Notes: generated by a model not told the origin, from the sequence alone. Positions 1 through 15,400 are shown, counted from the first letter of the stretch. The stretch: 64,000 nucleotides of DNA from Mimachlamys varia (GCA_947623455.1 OX392528.1:54206322-54270321); one strand, 5' to 3'. Translations and numbers: made by a program.

Positions 1-315
1 CCAGAGCAACTGTGGCCACAACAGCCCCTACGGCCACTCTAAATTGTCCTTTAGCCAGATGCTATAATATCATGAAGTTAGCCTTCTTGGTTTATCAAAA
101 AATGGCAAAAAGATTTTAATACATTAGGCTCCTGTGACCTTGAAGATGCATCAAGGTTGTTCAATTAAGCAGACTTTAATGCAGGATGATGACCAAAAAT
201 CATCACCTATGGCCTATTGAAAATTCAGAATAAGTTATTTAGATAGAAATGTTGATACTGTTCACACAGCGGACTTCCCCATGTCTGTTTAAGTCCTGTA
301 AACTTAAGTTTGTAC

Positions 316-454
316 CTCATCTGCATCTGGTGGTCCTTCAAAAAGTTCTGGCTCGTCAAAATCAAAGTGTGGGATCAGATAGCCTTGTTCCGACTTCTGC
401 TGTTTTCGGGCCTGGGACGGCCGATAACTACCAGTACTCGCCGCAGACATAGGT
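316..454 (-). CDS. Dynein heavy chain exon, last seen in window
   Basis: Acceptor cag at 455-457 and donor gtacaa at 315-310. It enters in phase 2 and leaves in phase 0. It encodes 46 residues including QGYLIPHFDFDEPELFEG, rich in acidic and aromatic residues. The next exon must lie left of base 1. Confidence 0.6.
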
Positions 455-3400
455 CTGAAAAATGAAAAAATATTGCTGTTATATATAATGTTAGACTATG
501 TATAAAACTAAAAACAATTGAAAGAATCATGAAATCAAAACAATTTTCATCAAAACCAGTTAATTCATAATTGTAAACCATTACCTATCAGAAATTTAAA
601 TTGTCAAAATGAAAAATAGATAACATATTTTTTTGCTTTGAACAAAAAAGTCTTATGTTGCAATAACTTCTTCAAGAACATGTATTTTCATTTCCAATTC
701 GACAGATCATTTTTATTTTTCGACAAAGCAACAAGTGCCCATTTAAATTCCTATAATTAAGTCATTAAACATGTAATTACAAAACATCATCAGGGTCCAG
801 TTGTTCAAAAGGTGATTAGCTTAATCAGTGATTCATGCAAATTTTAATGCTCATGGAACTTTAAAATGAAACCATAGATTCAGTTATAACTTTCGGATAT
901 CAAACATTGAATTGTGCTAATTTACATGCAAAATTTAAAGCTTTTACCTTGTGCACTGACAGAATTATTAAAGTTTGAAAAATGTCGTTAAATAGTGATT
1001 TAGCTAATCATCCTTTGAACAATCGGGCCCAGTAATGACAACATATTCCTTTTGAAATCAGCAAATGATTCAAGTCTTATCTCTATTTACTCATTCACCC
1101 CTGAAGACATATTTGAACCCTTCCAATTTAAAGGTTGGAATAGTTCATTGTAAAACTTCAGGGGTGACTGAGTTGATCAGATTAATTTAATTACAATAAT
1201 GAGGGATTCTAAAGTTTTGTCAAACTAAACTATTCACTCATTTTATTACATTTCAAGTGGGAGGGGGATATTGAAGGTAAAATTATTGAAGAACGTACAT
1301 ATTATTAAAACATAGATTTTGTTTCAACATTGCATCAGTATCAGATTATGACTCTGGTAGAACAGACAAATTGTCAGATAATACAAAATCACACCATCTA
1401 CAGGAGGTGATCTACAAAATCTACTGAATTTACTTTTCTACCATCAAATATTTAATCCAAAATAACTAAAATGGACAGATGTATTCTAATTTTTAATCTT
1501 TATATATAAATTTACAAATGTAATTCAATCACACAAAAAAATCCATTGTTTTCAAGATCGCCGATTAACTTTAAATGTTTTTTTTACAATACATTTTGTA
1601 TTGTAGTTTCACATTCTTTGTTTTTCTACTCTATCAAATGATACCATCAAATTAACACAATGAGTCCATGACTGAAATTAGCAATAAGACCATTAAGATT
1701 TGTTAAAAACCTTTTATTAATGGACTTTTGAACAAGAATTCAACAGTTTTGCAGAAAAAAACTCAATCCACATTTAACTCAATTTCATCTTAGAACTATT
1801 TTATTAATTAATGAAGTTAGGTTTTTACTTGGACACATATAACTGACTCAGTAACTAAAATAATTCTAAAACATTTGTAGAGCAATAAAATTTCTTAATT
1901 TTTTAATTTATTTCTTATCCTATTAGCAAATACTGATTGTTTCATTTAAGTCATAAAGTCCACAAAACTATCCAGTAATCCAAAATTAACATAGTTTCAT
2001 CACAAGAATGCTTCAAACAGCTACACATTAAAACTAGTAGTGAGCCATTAACTCAACGTCATTAAACAAATCCATTAAAACTGTGAGTGAATCTAGATTA
2101 TTTCACTAGTCAAATCCACACAACTTTATCACAGGGTAACATCAAACAGCAAAGTGAAATCGTAAACATCTACTGTAAACGTACAAATTTTCACGGTAAT
2201 CTCATTATAGCAGTTTTCGCTCTGAAAGCACTCTGATAAATTATAATTTTGCTAATTTCAGTTTCTGTATTGCTTTTTACAGCAAATATTGCAAATACAC
2301 CAATTCATCATAGTATTTACCTGTTTACAGTAAAACCTCACTTATTTGAACCCGATTTACTCGAATACCCCACATTCATTTGTTTGGTCCCAACTGAGTT
2401 TTTACATATTCAACCAACCTCAGATTACTCAAATACCATGTATTCCTCAAACTATTGATCAGGTCCCCATGAGTTTGAGTAAGTGGGGTTTTACTGCATG
2501 TTAAGTTATATGCTAAAATTTGAGTATTGCGAGGTCACCAATTATCTGTGTATGTTCGGTAACTACGGTTATACGCTAAAACTTGAATACACTAAAATAA
2601 GTACGTTTACAGATTTAGTGGGATGTCAACATGGTCAAACACATTGTATTTACTTCTGTTCTCGCTGCCTCCTGAAAAATAATCATATTCTGGTAAAATT
2701 TTAATTCAAATAACAGGCACAAAGGGTCTGTATCATGCTCACCCATTTTCAAAATATATATCTGGCTAGAAGGATGAAATCTTATGCAAACAAATTGACA
2801 TTTTTTCTCAAACAACAGGCACAAAGAGTCTGTATCATGCTCTTTGAAGTTAGGTTTTTACTTGGACACATATCAGTACTATAACTGACTCAATTAATTC
2901 GAAGACATTTGTAGAGCATATTCTGGTGTCATTTTTTCTCAAACAACAGGCACAAAGGGTCTGTATCATGCTCTTTGAAGTTAGGTTTTTACTTGGACAC
3001 ATATCAGTACTATAACTGCCTCAATCACTCAATTAATTCGAAGACATTTGTAGAGCATATTCTGGTGTCATTTTTTCTCAAACAACAGGCACAAAGGGTC
3101 TGTATCATGCTCTTTGAAGTTAGGTTTTTACTTGGACACATATCAGTACTATAACTGCCTCAATCACTCAATTAATTCGAAGACATTTGTAGAGCATATT
3201 CTGGTATCATTTTAATTCAAACAACAGGCACAAAGGGTCTGTATCATGCTCTTTGAAGTTAGGTTTTTACTTGGACACATATCAGTACTATAACTGACTC
3301 AATTAATTCGAAGACATTTGTAGAGCATATTCTGGTATCATTTTAATTCAAACAACAGGCACAAAGGGTCTGTATCATGCTCTTTGAAGTTAGGTTTTTA

Positions 3401-6400
3401 CTTGGACACATATCAGTACTATAACTGACTCAATTAATTCGAAGACATTTGTAGAGCATATTCTGGTATCATTTTAATTCAAACAACAGGCACAAAGGGT
3501 CTGTATCAAGCTCACCCATTTTCAAAATATATACCTGGCTGGAAAAATGAAATCTTATGCAACAAAGTGACATTTGAATTAAATATCATAACTTTAGGTC
3601 TCACTTACTGGAATTTTATTTTTTTAAAGTCCACATTTTCGGCATAGTTGACCACTTTTGAAATAGGTCAACTAAAAGTTATTTCATAGCATTTCAATCT
3701 TACAAGCTACTAGACAAAAATTGACAATTTTTCTCAAGGTTTGGGAAAATTGTTTGAACATTTCAACACATTTTTGTAAATTTGTTTATCAGTTAAGGTG
3801 GACTGTTATTAGTTGCATGATGAACAAAATTAAAACTCAAAGCCTGAAGTCATCAGTCATGTAAAGAAAATAATATGGCAGAGGAACCAAAATGAGCTGG
3901 ATTGACAGATAAATGGAAAGACAATGATTGAAAACACATAGATAAATGAATGCATATTTCATTCAACCAAGTTTTTTTTTTGGCTACTAACTTTCCCAGT
4001 TTATGCATCACAATTATGTAGTCTGATAAGAGTGTAACTTGTCTAAACCGGATATCACTAAGACCAAAGGTTTTGGCTGGTTTATAGAGGTGTTCTGTTT
4101 GTAGAGCATGAAATAAGCTGAGAGGAAAATACTGAAACTAAATGGTAAGGCCTTAATAGACAAGGATTTGGATAAGGGAGGGACCGGTTTAGACAAGTTA
4201 AATCGTAGTTTGAAGCATTTATTTTCACAAAACAGTTTCCATTGCATTTCAACTTTTCACACTTTTCATCACAAAATTTCTGAAAGTAAATAGCATGTGA
4301 AATAAATTTGGTTTACAATAATTATGTAAGTTCAAAGGATGATAATACCAGGTGATGAATCAAAACAAAATCAAAGGATTTGAATTTGAAAGACATGCAA
4401 TGAAGTTAAAATCTATACTGTACAATAATTTTGTAAATGTGTTTGAATGAGTATGTGATTTTAAATCAAATTCTCCCCGCAACTTAATGTTTACCCCACA
4501 AAAGGAAATTAATTAACAGTTGCTAAAATAAAATAGATTTTCATACTTTTCAAAATTTACCCTACTGACCATGGCCAGGAAAATAGATTTGATAAACTTG
4601 TCAAATTACTGACTTGGAAAATTAGACCAACATAATTGTCCTCAAAGGAACCATGGGCAAGTGACCAGGAGAAACAGATTCACAAACTTAACATACACAT
4701 GCAGAAACTTTGACTTTTGGCCAAGTGAAATACGTTAAAATACTCCTTCTAAAAGGTGGCTATGACCAAGTGACCAAGAGAAATAGATTCACAAACTTAA
4801 CATACACATGCCGTAACTTTGACATTTTTGGCCAAGTGAAATATGTTAAAATACTCCTTCTAAAAGGTGGCTATGACCAAGTGACTAGGAGAAACAGATT
4901 CACAAACTTAACATACACATGCCGTAACTTTGACATTTTTGGCCAAGTGAAATATGTTAAAACACTCCTTCTAAAAGGTGGCTATGACCAAGTTACCAGG
5001 AGAAATAGATTCACAAACTTCTTATCTTATGTGTGCAGTAGCTTTGACTTTTTGACTGGGAAATATTTGTTTAAATACTACTACTTAAAGGTAACAATGG
5101 CCAACTGATCAGAAGAGAGGGAATCAAAAGCTTCTCCTAGGTGGTCAAGTGTTGCAGTAGATAGGGCACTTCCCTTTCACCAAGGCGACCAGGGTTTGAT
5201 TCCCCAACTGGACGTGAAAATGTCTGGGGTCAACTCCCCAAACACATGGGTTTTCTCCGAGTACTCCAGTTTTCTCCCAAAATAAGACCCCCTCGCACGC
5301 TAACATTCAGGCCAACAAGATTGATTAATATAATTTGGATAACTTGCTTCATAATTGTTGTAAAATAAATAAAGTTTACATAGAAAAGCTTCTCCACTGA
5401 AGTAGCTAGGACTTACCTGGAGAAATCCAGTCGACTCATGGTAGACATGGTCTCTGTGTCATCATCGGGATCGGAACCATGACGACTTCCCTGTAAATAA
5501 CGACAGTCAAACAATACAGTACTCGAGTAATACACATTTATAGTGATATAGATCTAATACTAAGTATTCTCCCTCCAAACTTGTTCTGAAGCATGACTTA
5601 TCAACAAGTTTGTGTTGGCATGCATCAAATTCAGATAAGACTTCATCTTTTTACTCATAAAGGTTTGCAATCACACATCCAAATTCATTTCTATAATTGC
5701 TGGGTCGGTTGTCTTTAAAAATAATTTATACAAACCTCCCCAAATGCTCAATATAACAACTTATCTAATTGGTTGTAAGTGATGTTGTAGAAATTATGTT
5801 TAACCAATCAACATCAATGATGCTTTTTCTTGATTAATCTATTTTGGGGTGTATTTCAAAACAATAATTCTCCCTGAAAACATGTAAGTAAACGGTTTAT
5901 AAGTATGATTGTTTTGTTATAAATTCTTTAAAACCCACATTTGCAATTTCATTAAACCAGTAATTTATATTACAAATGTAACACAGTTATGCAACATACA
6001 GGCAGAATACTCTATTTATCAAGCATTAAAGCCATGCCTGTTAATAAGCCCACCCCAACAACATTTTATTCTGTAATGAGTCCATCTTATACATTGTCAG
6101 ATATAAGGCGTTAACCCCCCGGGCTTATTGTAGGATAAAATATTTTATATCAAAGCAAACCATAAGTTTATTAGCATTCAAGGAAACATAGCACCCATAT
6201 ATTTGTTAAATAACACTTACCAATAAAACAATAAATTTGAATGTTTCCATAACAAAAACAAAGGAAAATTGATTAAGCATCTTTGTTCTCCAAGACATAT
6301 TTGAAAAATACTAGTCATTTTATTACATGCTTTAAATAAAAATTCTTACTGTTTTCAATTTTTGATATTGAGAATGAAATAATTGACCATGAAAACATTG

Positions 6401-9400
6401 AAATTAATATGCTTTATGTGAGACATACTGACAAGATTGCATCATGCAGAGTTAAAATAGAAAAAATGTTTGCTTTTCTGTATATAAGGACACATAAAAT
6501 CTTCAAAAACAGCTTACACAGTAAAAAAAAAATGGCTTTATATGTTAGAAGCATAGTTGAACACACACAAATGACATAATTTGTATGAGTACCAAATTAT
6601 TATTGTTAAAAGAAAATCACAATATACATATAACAAAAATGGTCATAAATATGAAAGTAGCACACAATATGACTGTCCTCCGGTTTTGTTAAAATTCCAA
6701 CCAAACATATCACGGTTAAGTTATTTGCATTCAAACAATATATAAAAGCTGTCAGACACTCCAGAGTTACTGCCCCTGATTTGTCTACCATTTTCACAGG
6801 TTTTTGTGGAACCTCTTCCTCTTCGGGTTCGGGAGTGCTGCCTTTTGACGAGGGAACATAGGACGACGCCTAATACAGAAATTTTCAGAGAGAATGTCAA
6901 AAGGTCAAGGAGTGCAATGGGATGTTGTCATGGCAACCGGTAACCAACAGGAAGGGATTAATATGTTATGGGGAAGGGGGATAATGTGTTTGGAAACACT
7001 CTCTATAATTCTCTATAACACTGCTAAGAAAGTAGACAAAGAATTTAGGATATCTACTATAATTTTAGAAGAAATTTTGAATTTGATTGATACATGTGTG
7101 TATGAAAATTATTATCATAAATTTTTTTATCTTTACCATGGGCTTATTCTAAGCTTGCTTTTGAATTTAATACAGTAAAACATTGTACACCACTTACTCA
7201 TACCAGATTAACTCGAAAACCCCAGTTTGTTTGGGCCTAACAAAGTTCATTCATACTCAAACAACCTCAAATTATTTGAATACAATGTATTCCTTGAACT
7301 ATTGATCAGGTCCCTATACAAGTTCATGTAAGTGGGGTTTTACTGTAATTGTAGTGTTTATGAAATTTGCATAACTTCTTTCATACAAGAAATTTTGCAA
7401 CAACAATTATTTAAATGACATATTCACAAGGTTTTTGGAATTAAGAATGCTGTGGCTTACGATAAAGGATTTCCATGTTACAGGGCCTTGGTATGGGATT
7501 TAAACATACTTATCTAATACTTACTGTCACTCTGCTGGTGTGGGATATAGATTTTTGGGGTGTTTTGGACTGTACGTAGATATATACAAAGTGTCATAAT
7601 AACAAGTTTGTTTTTTTGAAGAAAAAAAATTGCAAAGAAATTTAAATACATACATAACATAAACTAAAATACAAAAGCTACTATTTTGTAATACCAAACA
7701 ATACAATATTTGAATCACACAATACTCTAAGAACATTCTTTATTTCTTGACTTCAACTTTCTGACAAAGTAGTAAAAGTTTCTGACGAAGTAGTTTTGTT
7801 TTTGAAAACCTTAATATACCAATCATCTTGTACTTATATTTTTTGTTCGACCTGAACATCAAAAAAATATTATAATTATTAACCCCATTTTTTCACACTA
7901 TCCGTGTGGTACAAACAACAAACATCTTCAAAACCCTTTTATCTTATATAAATAATCCACCCAAAAATTAAACTATTTCTTTATAGTCACTCAGTATGAA
8001 ATGTTATCTGTATATAAATGTTAACTCACATATAGCTGTATACTATGACACAGCTTTTTTCTAGGAAGTAATCCCAAGATGGGTAGGGAATGTAATGTTT
8101 CTGCTGATCTAGCTGGCTGTGTTTTCAGTTTAAGTTACCCAAACTAGTGATACTCAGTAACACAGCTTAACCTCAATATAAATGAGAAATACTCAGTAAA
8201 ATAACTCACCCCTACACAAACTACTGATACTCAGTAAAATAACTCACCCCTACACAAACTGGTAACGCTTGGTAACGTAGCCTAACCTTATACAAATGAG
8301 TAATACTCAGTAAAATAACTCACCCCAACACAAACTAGTTCACCTGGTAACATATATAACCCACCTTTTCTTCATCCTCATCAGTGACATTGTACGAGGA
8401 GACGAGGTGATCTACTAAGTGTCTGACCGCAGTGACCACCAGCCTCCGCAACATCTCCAGCATCAGGTAGTCCACTGACCGCAGAAATCCGGCCAGTCTG
8501 TTCAGGATCTTTCGCCACTCCGCTATCTCAGCATACAGTGGCTTTAGCACTGGGGGAGAAAAAAATAATACAAATATTCTACCTTTGTTTATATTAAATA
8601 TCGATATCTCAGTTCTCAATTGTTCCTTAGAAAAAGTTGCAGAGAGATTTCTACACATTCATTACTTGTGACCTTGACCTGAACTAGACAAGTATTAAGC
8701 TGAATGCCACATAAAATTATCTGTCATTTGTCTGTATGAGTTTGAATTTGTGTTGAGGTTATGGATTCAAATTATATTTACAGCATATTTTTAACCCAGC
8801 AAGTTACGGAGAAATAACGCATCATGTCTGTCATTTGAATGAACTTTCCAACCTATCACTTCAGCAAACTTAGAGACCACAGGTCATTAATTTTCAATGA
8901 TTCCCCCTTACTCTAGAAATGTTCCTAAAAGGTGGTCAAGTAAATATAAAAATACGATAAATTGCTGAAATACTCCTATTCAAGGGTCTGGATAAAATTT
9001 CAGTGTCTGGCATTGTGACTAACTTACTTTTCTTCTCCTCCGGCTTTTTCTTTACCTCCGGTAGTGGTATATCACCAGCATACTTGGAACGTAACTTCGT
9101 TTTAGAAGTAACAACCTTCGCTTCTTCTTTTGGCTCCTTGAGGACGACCTTCTTTGACCCCTCAGTTCGGATACCATGTGTGATACCTTCCATTTCAGCC
9201 ACAGTCTAATTTGAAATATTTGTTTATTTAGTGTTCTCACTAAAAGTTTTGAATATATTATCATGAATGATTTTTTTTTTCCAAACGGGGAAAAGCAAAC
9301 ATAATGTTGATCTTTATGATATATACATGTAGTCCGTTGTATTTGGCCCCCTATCTTGATCCCGTTAATTACAAATATACAACTTGAACACCTACAGGTT

Positions 9401-12400
9401 AGCAAGGCACCATGTGCTTGAATATGCCCACCCATCACCAAATCAACTACCATTGGTCTATTTATGGTATCAGTGACCTTGACATGGACCTACTAACATT
9501 GTAAAATATCTTTTTTTCTTAAACATTTTGCTACTTACTGCACACGATTCCCACACAATGTCAATGATTTTCCTGCGGAGAGCGTTGAGTTTCTCCAGGG
9601 CCAGCTTTCCCTGTTTCTCCTGGATTTCTCTGAACTCTGGTAGAGTAAGGATCGTTGATCGGTCCATACTGATGAGGGATACAGCACTCTCACCCTCCCC
9701 GATTCCTTTATGGCTGCCACAAGCGGCCTCACACAGACTTCGGACATGGATCAGGCAGCCCTGCAGAACCTCATTGGCCACAAAGAGGCTCTTGTATAGT
9801 ACTGTTCTATAAACAAATAATTGTTCTCATGATTTCCAAAATTTTAAATCAAATAAGGAAACACTGATATACAGTGAAACACATTTATAATAAATCTCTA
9901 GAAACAGAGGAAATTGGTTTGCTATAAGCATAGTTTGTTATATGTGCATAAAATACAGATGATAAAGCGCTTGGCAGGAAATGAAATCCCTACATCATAA
10001 GAATGAATTTGTTGTAAGCATGTTCGATATAAACGTGTTTTACTGTATATACATGTGATGGGTTTTGCAAACAATATCCCTATCTTTGTATCTATCTGCT
10101 TTAAAGTAAAGAAAATGAAAACGTTTGAGACCATGATAATCATCTCTGACTTTTTACTTAACTGAATTATTTACAATGATAACTAGAATACTGACAGGTA
10201 AGTACAGCCCCCACCATGTGTTTGACCAATCAGAATGCACCATCCACATTAAATGCATACAGAAATTGTTGTTCATCAAATCTTAGATATGGACTTTAAT
10301 ATTAAAATTTATATATTTATTTAACTCTTATGTTTTCTTCATGAGATACAATTGTATCATGCCGAAGCCAAAAACGGACAAACAGATAAATATTACCGGT
10401 ACTTAAATTAAAATCAATAAAGGTATGTATAAGTGTTGACAAAGCTGTAATTTGTACCTTAAAAGACCTGCATGATAAAACAATGCTGTAATGTACTTAT
10501 TCTGGTGAATCAGAATTTTAGAACATAGTTTTTAAACAGATAAGCACTGTGATGACCAGGTGTACTCTCAACACTTGCTGTAGAAAGCAATATACAGAAA
10601 CTGTAATAGTGCAATCACAACTTAGTACAATGCTTTCAATGCAGATATTTTTAAATAAGATTACTGCTAAAACATCTACGTACTTGCTCTGTGCACTTTT
10701 CTGAAGGCGAACATTTCTTTTCCACATCTTAAACGTCTTCCATAACCTGGAGAAAAAAAAACAGAAAATCATCATCATTATCACCATCATCCCTGCAAAA
10801 AGCTACAGTAAAACTACCATTATTTTAATCATTTTGATTTTTTTTTTTCATTACACAATTGACCAATTTGACCCTGAATGAGGATGAAGGTAATTTATTT
10901 CAACATATTAAATAACCTTTTGCCCCCCAAAATTATCCAGGCCAGGTATCATTACTGATGTCAGTATAAGGGTTCATTGAAAATAGATTGATGACGGGAA
11001 GGCATTTGACCTCTCTGTATTGGGAAGTAGATCAATTTCATTTGTTTTGAAGTTGGTAGGACTACAAAAAATCTTTAAGTTATCCGAGTATTTGAGTTAC
11101 GTGAGTTTGAATACTATTAGACTGTGAGGTCTTGCAAGGACTGATAAAATATTTTGAATTTAACAGGGTCTTCAAGTTACACAAGTTCAAGATAATGAGG
11201 TTCAATTATATTTGTGACACTGAAGTATCTTGCACATCTAATTGTTCCTACACTGCAATGTTCATATTTCAAAAAATGCCATTTATTAAAACTTCTACCA
11301 TAAAATACATTTAATCAACTGTAAAGGTCCCAGTTTCTTTAAAAAATTTGGTTTGATTAATTAATTCATCAAGTGCATGTTGTATTGAAATTCCTGGAAG
11401 AGTAGACAATGTCCTCACCTAAATTTCACAAACACAGGAAGCTGATAGATCATGTAGAAAAGTCGTCGCTCCCACAGCCACCAGAGGGCGGGGTTGTTTA
11501 CCGACTCCGCACTCCCGTCTTCTTTCTGTGTACACTGAATAAGTAAGAACTCAATTTCAACAGTAGCTACAATCAAAATGAAGTTTAACAATTAAAAGTT
11601 GTCAATATACTCAATATAACACAATCACCCCTGAAGACACATTTGAACTCTTCCAATTCAAAGTTAGGAATAGTTCAATATGAAATTCCAGGTTTGGATG
11701 TTTTTAAAAGCAATTACTTTCAAAATATAAAACTGTAAAACTCACCATTCTGCAGCTCTAGATTTTTGCATTTTGGATTTAAATTGATTACATATTGAAT
11801 TGTCATATCATGTGAGTATAAAAGACAAAAATTATACTGAGTCACAAATACACTATTTTACAGTAATGCAATATTTACTTAAAAGTTTTAGTTGCTTCTT
11901 GTATTAAATACAGGCAATTGCATCATCCAGGTATATGTATGTTTAGTAGGTTTTCTTTATTAATTGTTCAACTGGTGACACACCAAGTTTTTGAAGGTGG
12001 AAGAACGCTGGAGTACCAGAAGAAAAAACCACCAACCTACCGTCAGTACCTGGCAACTGCCCCACATGAGTTTCGATGGTGGAGGGCTAGGAATGTCACA
12101 ACACCTTAACCACTTGGCCACCGTACCCCGCAGTTACATTATCTGTATACAAGATTACTTGACTTACCATTGTGATGAAGGATGCTGTAATCGTGTAGTA
12201 AACTTTGTGTGACCTTGCAGTGTTGGCTGATACAACTTGAAGGTCATAGGGGTCATATCGAGCTCGTCGATTTTTACGCCATTTAGGTAGACAATACAAA
12301 AATTCTCCATCATCCACTTTATATTTGGAACCCACCTGCAAAAATGTCCAATGAGACAGTTACAATCAGTAACTCATTACTGACAAAGAGCCACATATCA

Positions 12401-15400
12401 TCTGAAATTTACAGGAGGATATTATAATAACAACAACGATTTCATTAGGTAAACTGAACAACACATTTATCTCAATTGTTTAAGTTTGCCTTAATTAACA
12501 AGATATTTAAATATTCATAAGGCAACAGTTAAATATTCATTAGATATTTAAATTTGTGACATATTTGAATATTTATGGCATATTTGGATATTCATAAGGT
12601 ATTTAATTAATCATAAAACAGTAGAATATTCATGAGATATTTAAATTAATGTCATATTTGAATATTTATGGCATATTTGGATATTCATAAGGTATTTTTA
12701 AATATTGGTGATAAAACACATTCTGTTCCTTTCAGGCAGATTCCATTTTTTATTTCATTAACAAGAAGATAACCTCTAATAAACATACAGCATTGTCAGC
12801 CTCTTCTTCAGGGATGTTTCTTAGTGACATCATGCTGGCTTTACATCCCGGGGCGTGGCGGGGAATCTCCGTCTCCCATCCAAGACGCTCCCGTAGACGA
12901 ATCAAATTTGAGAGGACGTCATCATTTTCAGGGACTACAGGAGAGAAACAAAGATTAGACAGGAGTGTATACTGTATTCCTCGGCAATACGCCCAGGGGG
13001 CCAGCACATTAAATAAATTAAAATATGAGGGGTGGGCTTATTACCGGATATGAGCCGCAACATGACCAACATTATTGGTCGTTATCTTGGATTATGGTAT
13101 ATACAGTTATCTCATCAGGAACAGTTCAATGATCATCTCTGATGATGATGATGATATCTGATCATTAAAACACAAACTTTATAGCATGTAACTCCTTTAG
13201 TTTATATCTTATTGGCTCAGAATCTTGGGAACATTGAACTGTACTGGTCTTCTTTTTCTTTACTGTTGAGAATTTAAAAGATAGGATAAATAAAGGGTGG
13301 AAAAAAAGAAAGCAAATTTAAACTTTGTACACAAGGTAAATGAAAAGCCAAAAAAACACATTCAAATGTTCAATAATTCACAAAATCCATTTTTACAACA
13401 CCCAAATCTGAACTTTTACATAATAAATCAAAATAATGGTAAAGTCACTCTGAGAAAATACAGATAGGTAAAACATTGCTTTAATTACTACGATATGGGT
13501 TTGGTTGTCATGGAAACAAGATATCATGGCACAAGAAAAACAGTACCTGTATAAGCATACTATAACCACATTGCTAGCACACAATTATAACTGAAGACAA
13601 AAATACATGTGTATATACCATTTCTTTTTTAATTTTTTTGATGAAACAGACATCCGTCGCCACCCAACACAAAATATTTAAAAGGAGTGGTTCTTTAGGA
13701 CTACTTACAGAATAAACTGTATATACATGTACACAACGTGCTGCATACCAAGAAGTATTAAACCAGTGTTAGCTTTGCAATTTACATTGAAAATGTCTCT
13801 AAGACATGAATGCCCCTACTGCCCCTAAATCGGAATTGGATGGGATGCAACCCGGCATGGGGAACACTATTAGCCCCCTATTAAATATAGGGCTGGGCGG
13901 TTTTACCGGTATACCGTGGTATAAAGTTTTGATGGTACGTACCATGGTACATTAGTCCTGTACCGGTTTTTTGGGGACTTTCATTTAACTTATCAAAGAA
14001 CTATTTGTTACATAGATCAATTGGAATTTCAATATGGTTTCATAATAATTTCCTATAAGGTTGCTGATCAACTAAGACAGACATAGCTTCACTCAAACAA
14101 TATTAGAGGATAACACAACGAGAAACTTATGACAGGCCTCTTGTTGCTTGGCTTCAGAACAAAAACAGCCCAAGACCTTTAGCTAGCTCAAACATTCAAT
14201 CAAGATGGTATACCGTGGTACATACCACAGTATTTTCCTAATTACTGTGGTATACCGTGGTACTTTTGATTTTGTGGTACCCAGCTCTAATTAAATAGCA
14301 GGGGCATAAAAACTAAACAAGCAAACTTTTCCTGTGTACAGTTTATTATAACTTTCAAAATAGATTAAGAGGAAAAGATATGATGAGGAAAACAAGACAG
14401 GATGGCTATAATAGTAGCTATATATAGATCATGGGAAAGAAAAAGGAACACAAATATGTAAAATATGTCTTAAATGAGTAAAATGGAGTGGATGGTAGAG
14501 GAATTCTAACCCAAGATCTAACTAAGGGACACTTTCTATAAAATTCCCAGAAATATCATTCTCCTTGTGGTTCACATAACAGACAACATGCAATCGTATA
14601 CATTTTGCAACATAAAAACCAAATCTAGAGGTTTTTATTTCATCATAAACATCATGCAAACAAAAATTTTATGATATGCCATGCAAAATTCATGCAGTTT
14701 CATTGTTCTTACCAAATGTTATGCCTTCTAGTTCGCGGACTAAAGTAGGAATAAATACAAGTTGTTGTTAGTCAGCAGGTCCAAACTTTATCCATTAAGA
14801 TAGCATTTTACGCCAAATTATGCAAAAACCAACACACCTATTAGCTGCAAAAGTTTCTATTCCCGTTTTCATGCATTCAAAAGTTTTGTGTTAATTGGTA
14901 AACAATTGTTTAAGATATTGCGAATCTAGATTTTCAAAGGGCCATAACTCCAAAATATATGAATTAACACTTTCCATAACAAAGTCCTAAATAGGACCTG
15001 ATTAACCCACCAGAGGTCGCAACAAGTAATATGCTGCATATTGAGATGCAAGCTGAATCTTTTTGGGGTTTTTTTGCCACAAATTTTATAAGGTTTGGGG
15101 TATATGACTTCCTTCTTTAAAGGTCCAATATACATAACTTTCGGCAAAACTTGAAGCGAAAATCCAGCCTAATAATTTATTATATTTATAGATTTAGTTA
15201 AGATTAACTGATATCAGCAATATCCAAGATGAATTCCTTCGCGGTTTCCGGTACAGCAGCAGTTGAAACACGCTATTTGTAAACACACGTCCATTTCGAA
15301 CCGTCTTCTACCTTTGGTTTGTTGTTGAAGTGGGCCCCACCTGAATATTTTTCAATTCTTTGGATTTTTTTGTCAAGTGTTTCTTGTTAGCTACCACCCA

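Noticed and set aside
4710..5108. 132-codon plus-strand frame with 37-residue repeats
   Set aside because: It is a tandem array with period 111 in an intron; no signal, splice context or similarity.
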